Shown here: in pieces, positions 43,128-52,995 of the stretch | How positions within the stretch are numbered: the stretch's first letter is position 1 | Layout of the letters: every line of letters begins with the position of its first letter | NCBI RefSeq assembly: GCF_030159855.1 | Contig: NZ_BSNG01000001.1 | Coordinates: 186,001-250,000, forward strand | Origin: Devosia yakushimensis | Lineage (GTDB): Bacteria > Pseudomonadota > Alphaproteobacteria > Rhizobiales > Devosiaceae | Direction of reading: 5' to 3' | DNA: 64,000 nt | Position numbers and translations under genes: made by a program | The notes under the pieces: generated by a model | Seen by the model: only the letters and a program-made list of their open reading frames with translations | What the model was told of the DNA's origin: nothing | The model's database searches: none

Positions 43128-45598
43128 TGGACATGAACGATATGACGAAGACCATAGACGATCTGATCGCGGCACTGACGCTGGAGGAGCAGGTGTCGCT
43201 GCTGTCCGGCGAAGATTTCTGGTCGCTTCCCGCGGTCGAGCGGCTGGGTATTGCCAAGCTGCGCGTTTCGGATGGACCGAATGGCGCGCGGGGCGGCGGG
43301 GGCCTGCTGGGTGGCGTCAAAGCCGCCGCTTTCCCGGTCGGCATCAGCCTTGGGGCGAGCTGGAATGTCGAGCTATTGCGGGAAGTGGGGGTGGCGCTTG
43401 CCGCCGAAACGAAATCGAAGGGCGCGCATATGCTGCTGGCGCCCACGGTCAATATCCAGCGTTCGGTCAGCAATGGCCGCAATTTCGAATGCTATTCGGA
43501 AGACCCCATCCTCACCGCCGAGCTGGGCGCGGCCTATATCGGAGGGCTGCAGAGCCAGGGTATCTCGGCGACGGTCAAGCATTTTGCCGGCAATGAATCC
43601 GAGATCGAGCGCACCACGATGAGCTCGGTGATCGATGAGCGGACCCTGCGCGAAGTCTATCTGATCCCCTTTGAATGGGCGGTGAAGAAGGGCGGCACCA
43701 AGGGGGTGATGACGGCCTATAACAAGGTCAATGGCGATTTCGCATCCGAGCATAATTGGCTTCTGACCGACGTGCTGCGTGGCGATTGGGGCTTTGACGG
43801 GCTGGTCATGTCCGACTGGTTCGGCTCCCACTCCACCGCGCCAACGGTCAATGCTGGGCTCGATCTGGAAATGCCGGGCCCCGCACGCGATCGCGGGGAA
43901 AAGCTCATTGCCGCGGTCGAAGCGGGTCAAGTGTCGCGCGAGACCATTGGGGATCGGGTCCGCGCCATTCTTTCGGTCATGGCCTGGACCGGCGCACTGG
44001 CAGACAAAGGCCCCCATGTAGAGAAGGCCGAGGATCGTCCCGAGCATCGCGCGCTGATCCGTCGGGCCGGCGCCGAAGGCATGGTGCTGCTCAAGAATGA
44101 GAGCGTGCTCCCCCTGCCGGCAGGCCAGCGGATCGCGGTGATCGGCCCCAATGCCAAGATCGCGCAGATCATGGGCGGGGGCTCGTCCCAGATCAATCCG
44201 CATTATCGCGTCAGCCCCTGGGACGGGCTCGTCTCGGCGCTGGGCGAGGAGGAATTGGTCTATGCTCCCGGCTGCGGCAATGCCCGGTTCGAGCCGCTGC
44301 TGACCGGCGCGCTCAAGATCGATTACTTCGCCAACCGCACCCTGTCGGGCGAAGCGGTTCATAGCGAAACCATGGAAGCGGCGGAGGCCTTCTGGCTCGA
44401 TATGGTTGGCGGCGGCAAGGTCCGGGCCGATCAGTTTTCCGCCCGTCTCACGGCTCAATATGTTCCCGAGCGCAGCGGCACCTATCGCGTCGGCATCGCT
44501 TCGGCGGGTCTCTCCAGGGTCTATGTCGATGGCAAGCTCGTTGCCGATGCCTGGAGCAATTGGACACGCGGCCGCACCTTCTTTGAAGAAGGGTGCGACG
44601 AAGTGGTGGGCGAAGTTGCGCTGGAAGCCGGCAAGCCGGCTGATATCACCATCGAATTTGCCAGCAAGGACCATTCCGTTCTGGGCGTTGCCGCGTTCCG
44701 CATGGGGATCGGCCTGCCCATGGGCGAGGCCGATATTGCAGCGGCCGTGGAGGCTGCCGCCGGCGCCGATGTTGCGCTGGTCTTTATCGGCCGCAATGGC
44801 GAATGGGATACCGAGGGCAGCGATCTGCCCCAGATCGAGCTGCCCGGCGCCCAGAATGAATTGGTCAGCGCGGTGGCCCGTGCCAATAGCAAGACCATAG
44901 TGGTGCTGCAGACCGGTGGGCCGGTTGAGATGCCTTGGGTGGATGAGGTCGCCGGCATCGTCCAGGCCTGGTATCCGGGCCAGGAAGCGGGCAATGCCAT
45001 TGCCGATGTGCTGCTGGGCAAGGCTGAGCCCGGCGGGCGGCTGGCGCAGACATTCCCGGCCAAATGGTCGGACAATCCCGCCTTCAGCCAGGACCTGCGG
45101 GTCTATCCGGGCCTGGATGGCGAAGTGGAATATCGCGAAGGGGTCTTCATCGGCTATCGCCACTATGACCAGCATGGCATACGTCCGCTGTTCCCCTTCG
45201 GCTTTGGCCTCAGCTATACCAGCTTTGCCTATGAGGCCATGGCGGTCGATGCCAGCGCTTTCGAGGCCAAGGGCGCCGTTTCGGTGAGCCTTGATGTGCG
45301 CAATACCGGGACACGGGCCGGGTCCACATTGGTCCAGCTTTATGTGTCGCCGGCCGAGGCGCCGGTGGCGCGGCCGAAGAAGGAATTGAAGGCCTTTGCC
45401 AAGGTGGCGCTGGAGCCGGGGGAAACGCGGCGGGTCGATCTGACGCTCGATGCCCGCGCCTTTGCCTATTTCGATGTCGGCACCGGCGCCTGGCTGGTGG
45501 CCCCGGGGACTTACCGGCTTGTGCTGGGGACCGATGCCGAAACCCTGTTGAGCGAGGAAACCGTTCTGCGCACGAGCCCCATCGTGTTGCGGCCATGA
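43127..45598 (+). CDS. GH3 beta-glucosidase with inserted PA14 domain
   Basis: The 823-residue cytoplasmic enzyme starts with a GH3 barrel (RVSDGPNGAR, KHFAGNESEIER at 151-162, nucleophile D230 in VMSDWFGSH). The second GH3 domain is interrupted by a PA14 domain (about 395-530; SGTYRVGIASAGLSRVYVDG). A C-terminal fibronectin-III-like domain (DVRNTGTRAGSTLVQLYVSP) follows. This is the layout of Kluyveromyces/rhizobial beta-glucosidases, in which PA14 shapes the substrate pocket. Starts at GTG 43127, or at ATG 43133 or 43142. No signal peptide. It follows the sulfatases directly and overlaps the FGE gene by 4 bases. Confidence 0.93.
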   Translation: MDMNDMTKTIDDLIAALTLEEQVSLLSGEDFWSLPAVERLGIAKLRVSDGPNGARGGGGLLGGVKAAAFPVGISLGASWNVELLREVGVALAAETKSKGAHMLLAPTVNIQRSVSNGRNFECYSEDPILTAELGAAYIGGLQSQGISATVKHFAGNESEIERTTMSSVIDERTLREVYLIPFEWAVKKGGTKGVMTAYNKVNGDFASEHNWLLTDVLRGDWGFDGLVMSDWFGSHSTAPTVNAGLDLEMPGPARDRGEKLIAAVEAGQVSRETIGDRVRAILSVMAWTGALADKGPHVEKAEDRPEHRALIRRAGAEGMVLLKNESVLPLPAGQRIAVIGPNAKIAQIMGGGSSQINPHYRVSPWDGLVSALGEEELVYAPGCGNARFEPLLTGALKIDYFANRTLSGEAVHSETMEAAEAFWLDMVGGGKVRADQFSARLTAQYVPERSGTYRVGIASAGLSRVYVDGKLVADAWSNWTRGRTFFEEGCDEVVGEVALEAGKPADITIEFASKDHSVLGVAAFRMGIGLPMGEADIAAAVEAAAGADVALVFIGRNGEWDTEGSDLPQIELPGAQNELVSAVARANSKTIVVLQTGGPVEMPWVDEVAGIVQAWYPGQEAGNAIADVLLGKAEPGGRLAQTFPAKWSDNPAFSQDLRVYPGLDGEVEYREGVFIGYRHYDQHGIRPLFPFGFGLSYTSFAYEAMAVDASAFEAKGAVSVSLDVRNTGTRAGSTLVQLYVSPAEAPVARPKKELKAFAKVALEPGETRRVDLTLDARAFAYFDVGTGAWLVAPGTYRLVLGTDAETLLSEETVLRTSPIVLRP

Positions 45599-46533
45599 GT
45601 TCCTGCTGCGGATCATCACGGGCAAATCTGGGCGGGGCGGTAGTTTCCGCCCCGGCCACGTCATTGCCGCAGGTTAGCGGTGGCAAGCCGGTGGATGTGA
45701 TCCGCGTCGCGGGCGGGCGGAGCTTTGTCGGCACCGACCGCCCCGAAATTTCCCAGGATGGGGAGGGACCCGAACGCGAGGTGACGCTGGCCGATTTCGG
45801 GCTTGAGGCGCAGACCGTCACCGTCGCCCGCTTTGCCGCATTCGTCGCGGCCACCGGTTATGTGACCGAGGCCGAGCGGTTCGGCTGGTCTGCCGTGTTC
45901 TTCGGCGACGAGGCGCATCTGAAATCGGCGGCGGCGATCGGTTCGAACCTGCCCTGGTGGCATCGGATCGACGAGGCCAATTGGCGCCAGCCCGAGGGGG
46001 TGGGCAGCACGATCCATGACAGGCTTGATCATCCGGTGACGCAGGTTTCCTGGGCCGATGCGAATGCCTTTGCCAGCTGGGTGGGCGGCCGCCTGCCGAG
46101 CGAGGCCGAGTGGGAGCATGCAGCCCGGGGCGGCGCGCGCAAGCGCCGCTTTCCCTGGGGTGAGCAAGAGCCCGATGACCAGACGATCCTTGCCAATATC
46201 TGGCAGGGACAGTTTCCCAATAACAATAGCCTGGTGGATGGCTTCGAGCGCACTGCCCCGGCCCGCAGCTTTCAGCCCAGCGAACTCGGCTTTTACAATA
46301 TGGCCGGCAATGTGTGGGAATGGACGCGCGACACTTTCCGGGTCCGCTCGCTGTCCAAGCAAGCGCGGCTGCGCAATGGCCAGGCCCTCGCCCACTCTGA
46401 AAAGGTGCTCAAGGGCGGCTCGTTCCTTTGCCACATCTCCTATTGCTACCGATACCGCATCGCTGCGCGCATGGCCCTGTCGCCTGACAGTGCCGCCAGC
46501 AATGCCGGGTTCCGCGTGGCGTTCGACCTCTAG
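45595..46533 (+). CDS. Formylglycine-generating enzyme (sulfatase activator)
   Basis: Copper oxygenase that turns the sulfatase CxPxR cysteine into formylglycine. The 312-residue product has the FGE-sulfatase fold with RLPSEAEWEHAARGG and GNVWEWTRD. Both active-site cysteines are present: C279 and C284 in GGSFLCHISYCYRYR, nearly identical to the human SUMF1 segment. The N-terminus has an extra SSCCGSS. The ATG overlaps the GH3 stop by 4 bases, so it is made together with its two substrates. Confidence 0.94.
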   Translation: MSSCCGSSRANLGGAVVSAPATSLPQVSGGKPVDVIRVAGGRSFVGTDRPEISQDGEGPEREVTLADFGLEAQTVTVARFAAFVAATGYVTEAERFGWSAVFFGDEAHLKSAAAIGSNLPWWHRIDEANWRQPEGVGSTIHDRLDHPVTQVSWADANAFASWVGGRLPSEAEWEHAARGGARKRRFPWGEQEPDDQTILANIWQGQFPNNNSLVDGFERTAPARSFQPSELGFYNMAGNVWEWTRDTFRVRSLSKQARLRNGQALAHSEKVLKGGSFLCHISYCYRYRIAARMALSPDSAASNAGFRVAFDL

Positions 46534-46609
46534 CTGCGGCGGCCTTTGCGGCCGCTCGCAAACCGCAACCGCTTTGATCCGCAGCATGCCGCGGATGACC
46601 GGCCTTTAA

Positions 46610-47542
46610 ATGCCCATCTATCTGCCCATTGCCGAACTCTCCGTGGACCTCTTTTTCCTGCTGGGGATCGGTGCGGCCATCGGCTTCATTTCCGGCCTCT
46701 TCGGGGTGGGCGGCGGGTTCCTTCTGACCCCGATGCTGCTTTTTGCCGGTGTTCCGGCGCCTGTCGCGGTCGCCTCGGTGACGGCGCAGGTGGTTGCCTC
46801 CTCGACATCGGGGGCGCTGTCCTATTTCCGCCGTGGCGCCATGGACATCAAGATGGGCGGCTATCTGGTGTTTGGCGGGCTCTTCGGCTCGGCCCTGGGT
46901 GTGTGGATTTTCGGCAGACTGAGCGCGATGGGGCAGCTGGAACTGTTCCTGTCGCTCGGCTATTTGCTGCTTTTGGGCTCGATCGGTAGCCTGATGTTTG
47001 TCGAGGCTGCCCGGGCCCTTCTGAACCGTAACAAGGAAAGGCCAGCCGTGCGCCGCCGTCTGCCGGGGCAAGCGCCATGGGTTCAGCGCTTGCCATGGCG
47101 AACGCGGTTCCGCAAATCGCAGCTTTATATTTCCGTCGTTCCGGTGATCGGTATCGGCTTTGTCATCGGCATTATCGGTGCATTACTGGGGATTGGCGGC
47201 GGATTCGTCCTGGTGCCGGCGCTGGTCTACATCCTGCGGGTGCCAGGCAAGGTCGTGGTGGGCACCTCGCTGCTACATCTGCTTGCCGTCATGGCGGTGA
47301 CGTGTTTCCTGCATGCCCTGCAGACGCAATCGGTGGATGGGCTGCTGGCCTTTTGCCTGATGATCGGCAGTGTCGCGGGGGCGCAATTCGGTGCCAGCGC
47401 CGGCCAGCATCTGCCGGGCGAGCAGTTGCGGGGCCTATTGGCATTGCTGATCCTGGCCATTGCCATACGGTTCGGCCTAGGCCTCGTGATCTCGCCGACC
47501 GATCCGTTCAGTCTCACCAGACTTGGGTTTGGAGACGGATGA
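46610..47542 (+). CDS. TauE/SafE-family anion exporter (probable sulfite/sulfate exporter)
   Basis: A 310-residue membrane protein with about 8 helices and the duplicated TauE/SafE signature: GAAIGFISGLFGVGGGFLLTP near the N-terminus and GFVIGIIGALLGIGGGFVLV in the second half. Likely exports sulfite, sulfoacetate or a related anion released by sulfur metabolism. It follows the FGE gene by 76 bases, which contain only a weak GC hairpin. It overlaps the next gene's possible start. Confidence 0.9.
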   Translation: MPIYLPIAELSVDLFFLLGIGAAIGFISGLFGVGGGFLLTPMLLFAGVPAPVAVASVTAQVVASSTSGALSYFRRGAMDIKMGGYLVFGGLFGSALGVWIFGRLSAMGQLELFLSLGYLLLLGSIGSLMFVEAARALLNRNKERPAVRRRLPGQAPWVQRLPWRTRFRKSQLYISVVPVIGIGFVIGIIGALLGIGGGFVLVPALVYILRVPGKVVVGTSLLHLLAVMAVTCFLHALQTQSVDGLLAFCLMIGSVAGAQFGASAGQHLPGEQLRGLLALLILAIAIRFGLGLVISPTDPFSLTRLGFGDG

Positions 47543-48291
47543 TGCGGTTTCTTGCCTTGGTTACGCTGCTGGCCGGGTTGTGCGCGCCGGCTTTGGCGCA
47601 AGACCAGATCAATGTGGTTTTCACCAATTCCGATCCCGTCGTGGCGGTGCACTCCAATTTCCGGGGGCAGGCGGTCACGCTGTTCGGCAATATCGAGACA
47701 CCGCCGAAAAACGCCGGCGGGGCATTTTCGGTCATCGTTCTGGTGCAGGGGCCGACGGCGGATTGGCGCGTGCAGGAAAAACGGCGCCAACTCGGCCTGG
47801 TGCTCAATTCCGCCTCGGCGCGCTACGATCGGGTGCCCAGCTATTATGCCATTCTCACCAGCAGTCCGCTGGAGCAAATCGCCAATGCGGATGTGCTGGC
47901 TCAGCCGCGGCTGCGTTTCGCTGGATTGGTGGATGAGCGCCGGGCCCAGTCCGATGCGCCGGCCTATGATGCAGAATTCGTGCGGCTGATGCTCAAGTCA
48001 GGGCATTTTCTGCAGGCGGATCGTGGAGTCGTCATGCTGTCGCCCACCGCCTTTTCGGTGCGCGTTCCCATTGCCTCCGATGTCATTAACGGGCCCTATC
48101 TGGCGCGTGCCTTGATTGTCAGGGATGGAGAAATCGTCGCCGAAACCACGACGCGCTTCACCGTGCGCACGCAGGGGTTCGAGCGTTATGTTGCCGAAGC
48201 CGCGCGCGGCAATCCGGTGGTTTATGGGCTGGCGACGATCATGCTGGCGCTGGCCACCGGCTGGCTGGGCGGGGTGCTCTTCCGCCGATGA
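47542..48291 (+). CDS. TIGR02186/Alph_Pro_TM-family membrane protein
   Basis: A 249-residue protein with a signal peptide (FLALVTLLAGLCAPALAQ), a periplasmic beta-rich domain (FRGQAVTLFGNIETPP) and a C-terminal membrane anchor (VYGLATIMLALATGWLGGVL). This alphaproteobacterial family is usually paired with TauE/SafE exporters and may be a periplasmic partner; function is unproven. GGAG sits 7 bases before ATG 47542. ATG 47539 is the alternative. Confidence 0.85.
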   Translation: MRFLALVTLLAGLCAPALAQDQINVVFTNSDPVVAVHSNFRGQAVTLFGNIETPPKNAGGAFSVIVLVQGPTADWRVQEKRRQLGLVLNSASARYDRVPSYYAILTSSPLEQIANADVLAQPRLRFAGLVDERRAQSDAPAYDAEFVRLMLKSGHFLQADRGVVMLSPTAFSVRVPIASDVINGPYLARALIVRDGEIVAETTTRFTVRTQGFERYVAEAARGNPVVYGLATIMLALATGWLGGVLFRR

Positions 48292-48309
48292 GCCGCCGCC
48301 GGGCTATTA

Positions 48310-49413
48310 TCAATGCATATAGGCCTGCTTGTAGTTCAGCATGGCATTGACGATGGGCTGCCGCATCCAGCGGGGCAGGGTGCTGACCAGGAAGATCAGC
48401 CGTGTGAGGCGGGTGACCGGCAAGCCGAGCTTGCTCCATTGCGCGCGCAGATGGCGCAACTGGTCTTCACTGCCATCCGGCTTCTTGAGTTCGGCGACGA
48501 GGCTATGGCGAAGGGTGCGCGCGATGTGTTCGTTGATATAGGGACCCAGCAGCTGCCGGGTTTTGGCTATTTCGTCTTGCTGCCCGGCGTCGAGCGCCGT
48601 TCCCTCAAGCGCGTCGAGAACACCGATGATCTTCTTTTCGGCAATGTGGGTGGCATTGATGGCATCGTTGTAGCCGCTCTCGAGCGCGGAGGAGACCGAC
48701 GTGCCATGCAGCCGGATATTGCACAGGGACTGCTGGTCGCAGATGACCGGCCCCAGGGTCGCCAATTGCACCCAGGCGAGCCGGTCGGCATGGCGCGCGG
48801 CATAGAGATCGGTAAAGCCACCCAGGGTCCTGAGTTGCCCGGGCCGGAACATGAAGCCGGTGAGGTTCACCCAGAAGGTTTCCGATTGCGGACGGAAGAG
48901 ATCGAGAATGAACCGGGTCGGCGAGGAGATTTCCGGGGATTGCGGATCGAGCTGGATTTGCTGGCCGTGCAGGTCGATGCGGTTATTGCGTGATCGCAGC
49001 AGGCTCGCTTCGGGATAGCGGCGGGCATTGTCGACCATGCGCTCGACGAATTGCGGCGCGAAGATATCGTCGTCGCACAGGATCACCATCCAGTCGCCTT
49101 TGGCCTCGCTCAGGAAATTGTTGAGCTTGGGCACAAATCCGAACGCGGGCATGTTGTGTTGATAGCGAAGCCTGGGGGAGGCGTAACCTTCCACTATCGC
49201 GCGGATATCATCTCCCGGCGTGTCGTCATTCACGAATATCTCGATATTCGGATAGGTCTGCTGCAGGGCAGATTCCAGCGCTTCCCGGATGAAGGTGGTG
49301 CGTTTGTAGGTCGGCAGGCAAATCGAGACCAGGGGCAGGTCCGGATGGGGCCCGGCAGCCCCTGCCGAACCGGCCTGGTTCAATGCATCAAGCGTCGATT
49401 CCCGGCGCTGCAT
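48310..49413 (-). CDS. Family 2 glycosyltransferase
   Basis: A 367-residue GT-A enzyme. The nucleotide-sugar-binding N-terminus is LVSICLPTYKRTTFIREALE, with the acidic motifs FVNDDTPGDD and VILCDDDIFAP. A C-terminal basic helical part (LTRLIFLVSTLPRWM) may touch the membrane. Convergent with the TIGR02186 gene and next to a flippase, so probably used for surface polysaccharide. Donor and acceptor unknown. Confidence 0.9.
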   Translation of the reverse strand: MQRRESTLDALNQAGSAGAAGPHPDLPLVSICLPTYKRTTFIREALESALQQTYPNIEIFVNDDTPGDDIRAIVEGYASPRLRYQHNMPAFGFVPKLNNFLSEAKGDWMVILCDDDIFAPQFVERMVDNARRYPEASLLRSRNNRIDLHGQQIQLDPQSPEISSPTRFILDLFRPQSETFWVNLTGFMFRPGQLRTLGGFTDLYAARHADRLAWVQLATLGPVICDQQSLCNIRLHGTSVSSALESGYNDAINATHIAEKKIIGVLDALEGTALDAGQQDEIAKTRQLLGPYINEHIARTLRHSLVAELKKPDGSEDQLRHLRAQWSKLGLPVTRLTRLIFLVSTLPRWMRQPIVNAMLNYKQAYMH

Positions 49414-49563
49414 AATGCCCCCTCTGGCTCGCCCGCAATTAATAATAATGGCGCGGATCGAGCAAGTACAGTTTGAAAAGATCTGTCGCCGAAATACATG
49501 ACGGCGCCAGTAACGCTGTTGCGGTGTTTTTGAAATTGCTGTGGCGGGCCAGTTTCCCGGCGA

Positions 49564-51042
49564 CTAATTGGCCCGGAGCAGCGGACGGGCAAAGCGCTTG
49601 AGGCCAGGAAACATCTCGCTGGCCTCCTGGGCCACCTGGGCGCTGTGGCGCGGGAAAGCAAGGATCATCACGGCCATGTAGGTCACGGCGCCGGTCAGCA
49701 CCAGGGCGGCCAGAACCAGTATCGTTGGCAGGTCATGGGGCAGGATATGGCGTATCGCAATGGCCGCGGCCAGCATGGCGAGCGAGCTGAAAAATGGCGG
49801 GGCATTTGCCAGCAGGATTGCCCGCGGATCGATGCCGACCTCGCGCTTCAGCACGAAGAGGATGCAGGCAAGGCCAAGGTAGATCCGTATGGCCAGAACA
49901 ATGGCGACGACCACCGGGCCATGGGCGGCGAAGATGGCGCAGGCGGCTAGCATGACGATGGCGGAGCCGAGATTGAGCTTGAAAATGAGTGCGGTGCGCC
50001 CCAGCGCGTTGAGCACCGGATGAAGCAGCACGCCCAGCACGCTGGGAGGAGCGCTCACGGCAAGCGCCATCAGGACAAAGCCCGAGGTCTGCCATTTCGG
50101 GCCGAAGAGCAAGGGGACGAGTTGTTCGGCGATGACTGCCATGCCGAAGAAGAGGGGAAAGCTGAACGTGCTGAAAAAGCCGGTCGTGCTGACATAGGCC
50201 TTGGCCAGCGACTCGCGATCGGGAAGGCGCGCGAAGCTCGACATGGCGGCGCTCAGCAGGGGGAAGGCCGTGAGCTGGTAGAGTGCCTCATAGGTTCTGA
50301 TGCCTACGCCGTAAATGGCTACGCTGAGCGGGCCCTGTGCCAGGCCCAGGGCAACTTCGGGAACGCGCTGGATGATGATTTTGAGCGTGCTGGCGCCCAA
50401 TAGTCCGACGCCATGAACGATCTGTTCCGAGGCAAATTCCCGCGACCAGAGCAGGCTGGGGCGCCAGGTGGATGAGAACCAGGTTACCGCGGTGGTGACC
50501 AATGAAGCGACCAGCCGCTGGGCGACCAGCGCCCAGACCCCATATCCCGCATAGGCCGCCCATACCCCCACAATGCCGGAAACCAGCGTTCCGGCCATGT
50601 AGCGGATGGCGAGTTCGCGATATTTGAAATCCCGCCGAAACTTTGCCTCATGCACGACCCGGCTGCCATCGACCAGGAAGCTGAGCGAGAGCACCGTCAG
50701 GACGATGCCGCTGCCCGGCGCGAAGACGCGATCGATCAATGGGGCAAGTATGAGGGCAAAGAGCAGCACGGCAATTGCCGAGATTGCCAGACTGAGCCAG
50801 AAGGCCACCGAGGCATAGCGGTCGTCGAATTCCTTGCGCCTGAGAATGAGTTCGTGCGTGCCGGCTTCGACGAAAACGCGCCCGAAGACGATGAATACCA
50901 TGGCAAAGGCAACAATACCGACCGCCTCGGCCTCAACGAGGTGTACAACCAGCGCAAAAACAACAAAGCTGATAAGGCTGCTGGCCCCATTGCCTATGCT
51001 GGACCAGAAGGCGCTCACCACGAACTGGCGCTTGAAGTTCAT
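49564..51042 (-). CDS. Polysaccharide flippase (Wzx/MATE-like)
   Basis: A 492-residue integral membrane protein with about 12-14 helices of the MOP superfamily. The N-terminus is AFWSSIGNGASSLISFVVFA and the cytoplasmic loops are basic. Flips lipid-linked oligosaccharide across the inner membrane. It shares strand with the glycosyltransferase, 150 bases apart. The gap 49414-49563 shows no gene. Confidence 0.9.
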   Translation of the reverse strand: MNFKRQFVVSAFWSSIGNGASSLISFVVFALVVHLVEAEAVGIVAFAMVFIVFGRVFVEAGTHELILRRKEFDDRYASVAFWLSLAISAIAVLLFALILAPLIDRVFAPGSGIVLTVLSLSFLVDGSRVVHEAKFRRDFKYRELAIRYMAGTLVSGIVGVWAAYAGYGVWALVAQRLVASLVTTAVTWFSSTWRPSLLWSREFASEQIVHGVGLLGASTLKIIIQRVPEVALGLAQGPLSVAIYGVGIRTYEALYQLTAFPLLSAAMSSFARLPDRESLAKAYVSTTGFFSTFSFPLFFGMAVIAEQLVPLLFGPKWQTSGFVLMALAVSAPPSVLGVLLHPVLNALGRTALIFKLNLGSAIVMLAACAIFAAHGPVVVAIVLAIRIYLGLACILFVLKREVGIDPRAILLANAPPFFSSLAMLAAAIAIRHILPHDLPTILVLAALVLTGAVTYMAVMILAFPRHSAQVAQEASEMFPGLKRFARPLLRAN

Positions 51043-51268
51043 TCCACGCGCCTATTCTCTGAGGAACGATGAAAAGTTGACTAGGTCCAGCTTAGCTTAC
51101 TTCCCGTCTGCATGTGTGATCAATAGTCGATGAGAATGGGATTATTCGGATAATAGAGTATTTTCGCTCGGTCCCTAATTATTCTAAATCTTCAAGAGAT
51201 GACGGGATTCCTAAAAATAAAAGTTGCGAATATCATAGTGCAGATCGCAGGCCTGGGGCTGCCACCAC

Positions 51269-52942
51269 ATGTTAGAAGATATCCGCAATCTGCCGGATGG
51301 GACCACGGTCGAGTTCGATCTGTGCATCGTCGGTAGCGGACCGGTCGGCCTCTCGCTGGCGCGGGAATTCATTGGCTCTTCCATCCGGGTTTGCGTGCTG
51401 GAAAGTGGCGGGGTCGAGCTGGATGCGATGACGCAGTCCCTGGCCGCGGGCGAAAGCCAGGGAGACCGTTTTGTCAGCCTTTCGCGCATGCGCCGGCGCC
51501 AGTTCGGGGGGCTTTCCAATGCCTGGAACGTGCAGGTGGAGGATTATGCCCAGCACGGGGTGCGGCATGCCCCTTTCGAAGCCATCGATTTCGAGAAGCG
51601 CGATTGGCTCGCCTATAGCGGCTGGCCTTTTCCGCGTGACCATCTGGACCCCTTTTACCGGCGTGCATCGGATATCTGCGGCATCGGATCGCTGGACTAT
51701 TCGGCGGACAGCTGGGAGGCGCGGCTTTCCAAGCGGCTGCCATTTGCGGGCGGCGAGCTCGAGACCACAATGTTCAAATTCGGACCCAGTATCCGGTTTT
51801 TCGGCGAGGGCCGCGCCGCGCTCGAAGGCGCATCGAATGTCACGGTCTATCTTTATGCCAATGTTCTCGAGATCGAGGCCAGCGGCAATGCCAGCGAAAT
51901 AGTGGGGCTGCGGGTGGCCGCATTGTCGGGCCAGCACTATGCCGTCAAGGCGAGGCGATACATTCTTGCCGCAGGCGCGATTGAGAATGCGCGTCTGCTG
52001 CTGGCGTCCAATCGGGTACAGAAGGCCGGTCTCGGCAATGGCAAGGATCTGGTTGGCCGGTTTTTCATGGATCACCCGGTGATCCGTACCGGTTTCCTGT
52101 TTCCCTATGAGCAGAGCGCGTTTGCCACGCATGCGCTCTATGACATGCGCTATCTCGACAAGCTGACCGTAATGGGCAGGCTGACCTTTGCGGAGGAAAC
52201 CAGGCGGCGCCAGGAGCTTTTGGGATTTACCACGCTGCTGTTTCCGCGTACCCGCCGCCAGCAATCACCGGCGCATCTGGCGGTGCGTGAATTCCGCCAG
52301 GCCATGCGGGAACGCCGCATACCGACGAATGCGGGTAAACTCGTGGCCGATTTCGCCGGCAATCTCGATGATTTCGTGCTGGACTATTACAAGCATGCCG
52401 TCTGCCGCGATCACCTGTTTCCCAGCTTGAGCCGGGGCGGCTGGTCGAGCCAGGCGGGAAACGAGAAGCGCTACGAAAAGTTCGAGCTGACCAGCCAGAC
52501 CGAGCAGTCCCCCAATCCGGACAATCGCATCACGCTCAGCCAGCGGCGCGACCGGCTGGGGTCAAACCTGCCCAAACTCACCGTGCATTGGGGGGCCTCG
52601 GACAAGGACAGTATTCACCGTGCCCAGGCGATCCTGGTGCGCCAGCTTGCGGCGGTCGGGCTGGGGCGCCTGGAGCTGGAGAATATCGACAATAGCGTCG
52701 GTCTCAGCCTGCACCATAATATGGGGACGACGCGGATGCATGAGGACCCGAGCCAGGGCGTGGTCGATCCCGATGGCAAGGTGCATGGCATCGCCAATCT
52801 CTATATCGCAGGTGGTTCGGTATTCCCCACGGGCAGTTATGCCAATCCTACGCTGACCATGATTGCCATGGCGCTGCGCCTGGCCGATCATCTCAAAACC
52901 AGCGAGCCCGCTGGCGTGCCGGTATTTGCGCAGGGCCGCTAA
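51269..52942 (+). CDS. GMC-family FAD oxidoreductase
   Basis: The 557-residue product has an ADP-binding motif CIVGSGPVGLSLA (19-31) and GMC C-terminal elements: HHNMGTTRMHEDP and LYIAGGSVFPTGSYANPTL. Probably oxidises a sugar or polyol hydroxyl. GMC-like proteins of this length occur in exopolysaccharide loci, fitting the neighbouring flippase and glycosyltransferase. No signal peptide. The 226-base A/T-rich gap before it (51043-51268) probably holds divergent promoters for it and the flippase; no gene seen there. Confidence 0.88.
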   Translation: MLEDIRNLPDGTTVEFDLCIVGSGPVGLSLAREFIGSSIRVCVLESGGVELDAMTQSLAAGESQGDRFVSLSRMRRRQFGGLSNAWNVQVEDYAQHGVRHAPFEAIDFEKRDWLAYSGWPFPRDHLDPFYRRASDICGIGSLDYSADSWEARLSKRLPFAGGELETTMFKFGPSIRFFGEGRAALEGASNVTVYLYANVLEIEASGNASEIVGLRVAALSGQHYAVKARRYILAAGAIENARLLLASNRVQKAGLGNGKDLVGRFFMDHPVIRTGFLFPYEQSAFATHALYDMRYLDKLTVMGRLTFAEETRRRQELLGFTTLLFPRTRRQQSPAHLAVREFRQAMRERRIPTNAGKLVADFAGNLDDFVLDYYKHAVCRDHLFPSLSRGGWSSQAGNEKRYEKFELTSQTEQSPNPDNRITLSQRRDRLGSNLPKLTVHWGASDKDSIHRAQAILVRQLAAVGLGRLELENIDNSVGLSLHHNMGTTRMHEDPSQGVVDPDGKVHGIANLYIAGGSVFPTGSYANPTLTMIAMALRLADHLKTSEPAGVPVFAQGR

Positions 52943-52995
52943 CGCCAAAGGCCACCCGCGGATACGGATGGCCTTCATCGTCGACAGCTCTGGTC

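Noticed and set aside
43373..45664. 763-codon minus-strand frame opposite the GH3 glucosidase
   Set aside because: The GH3 catalytic motifs and PA14 domain are on the plus strand; the minus frame has no domain content.
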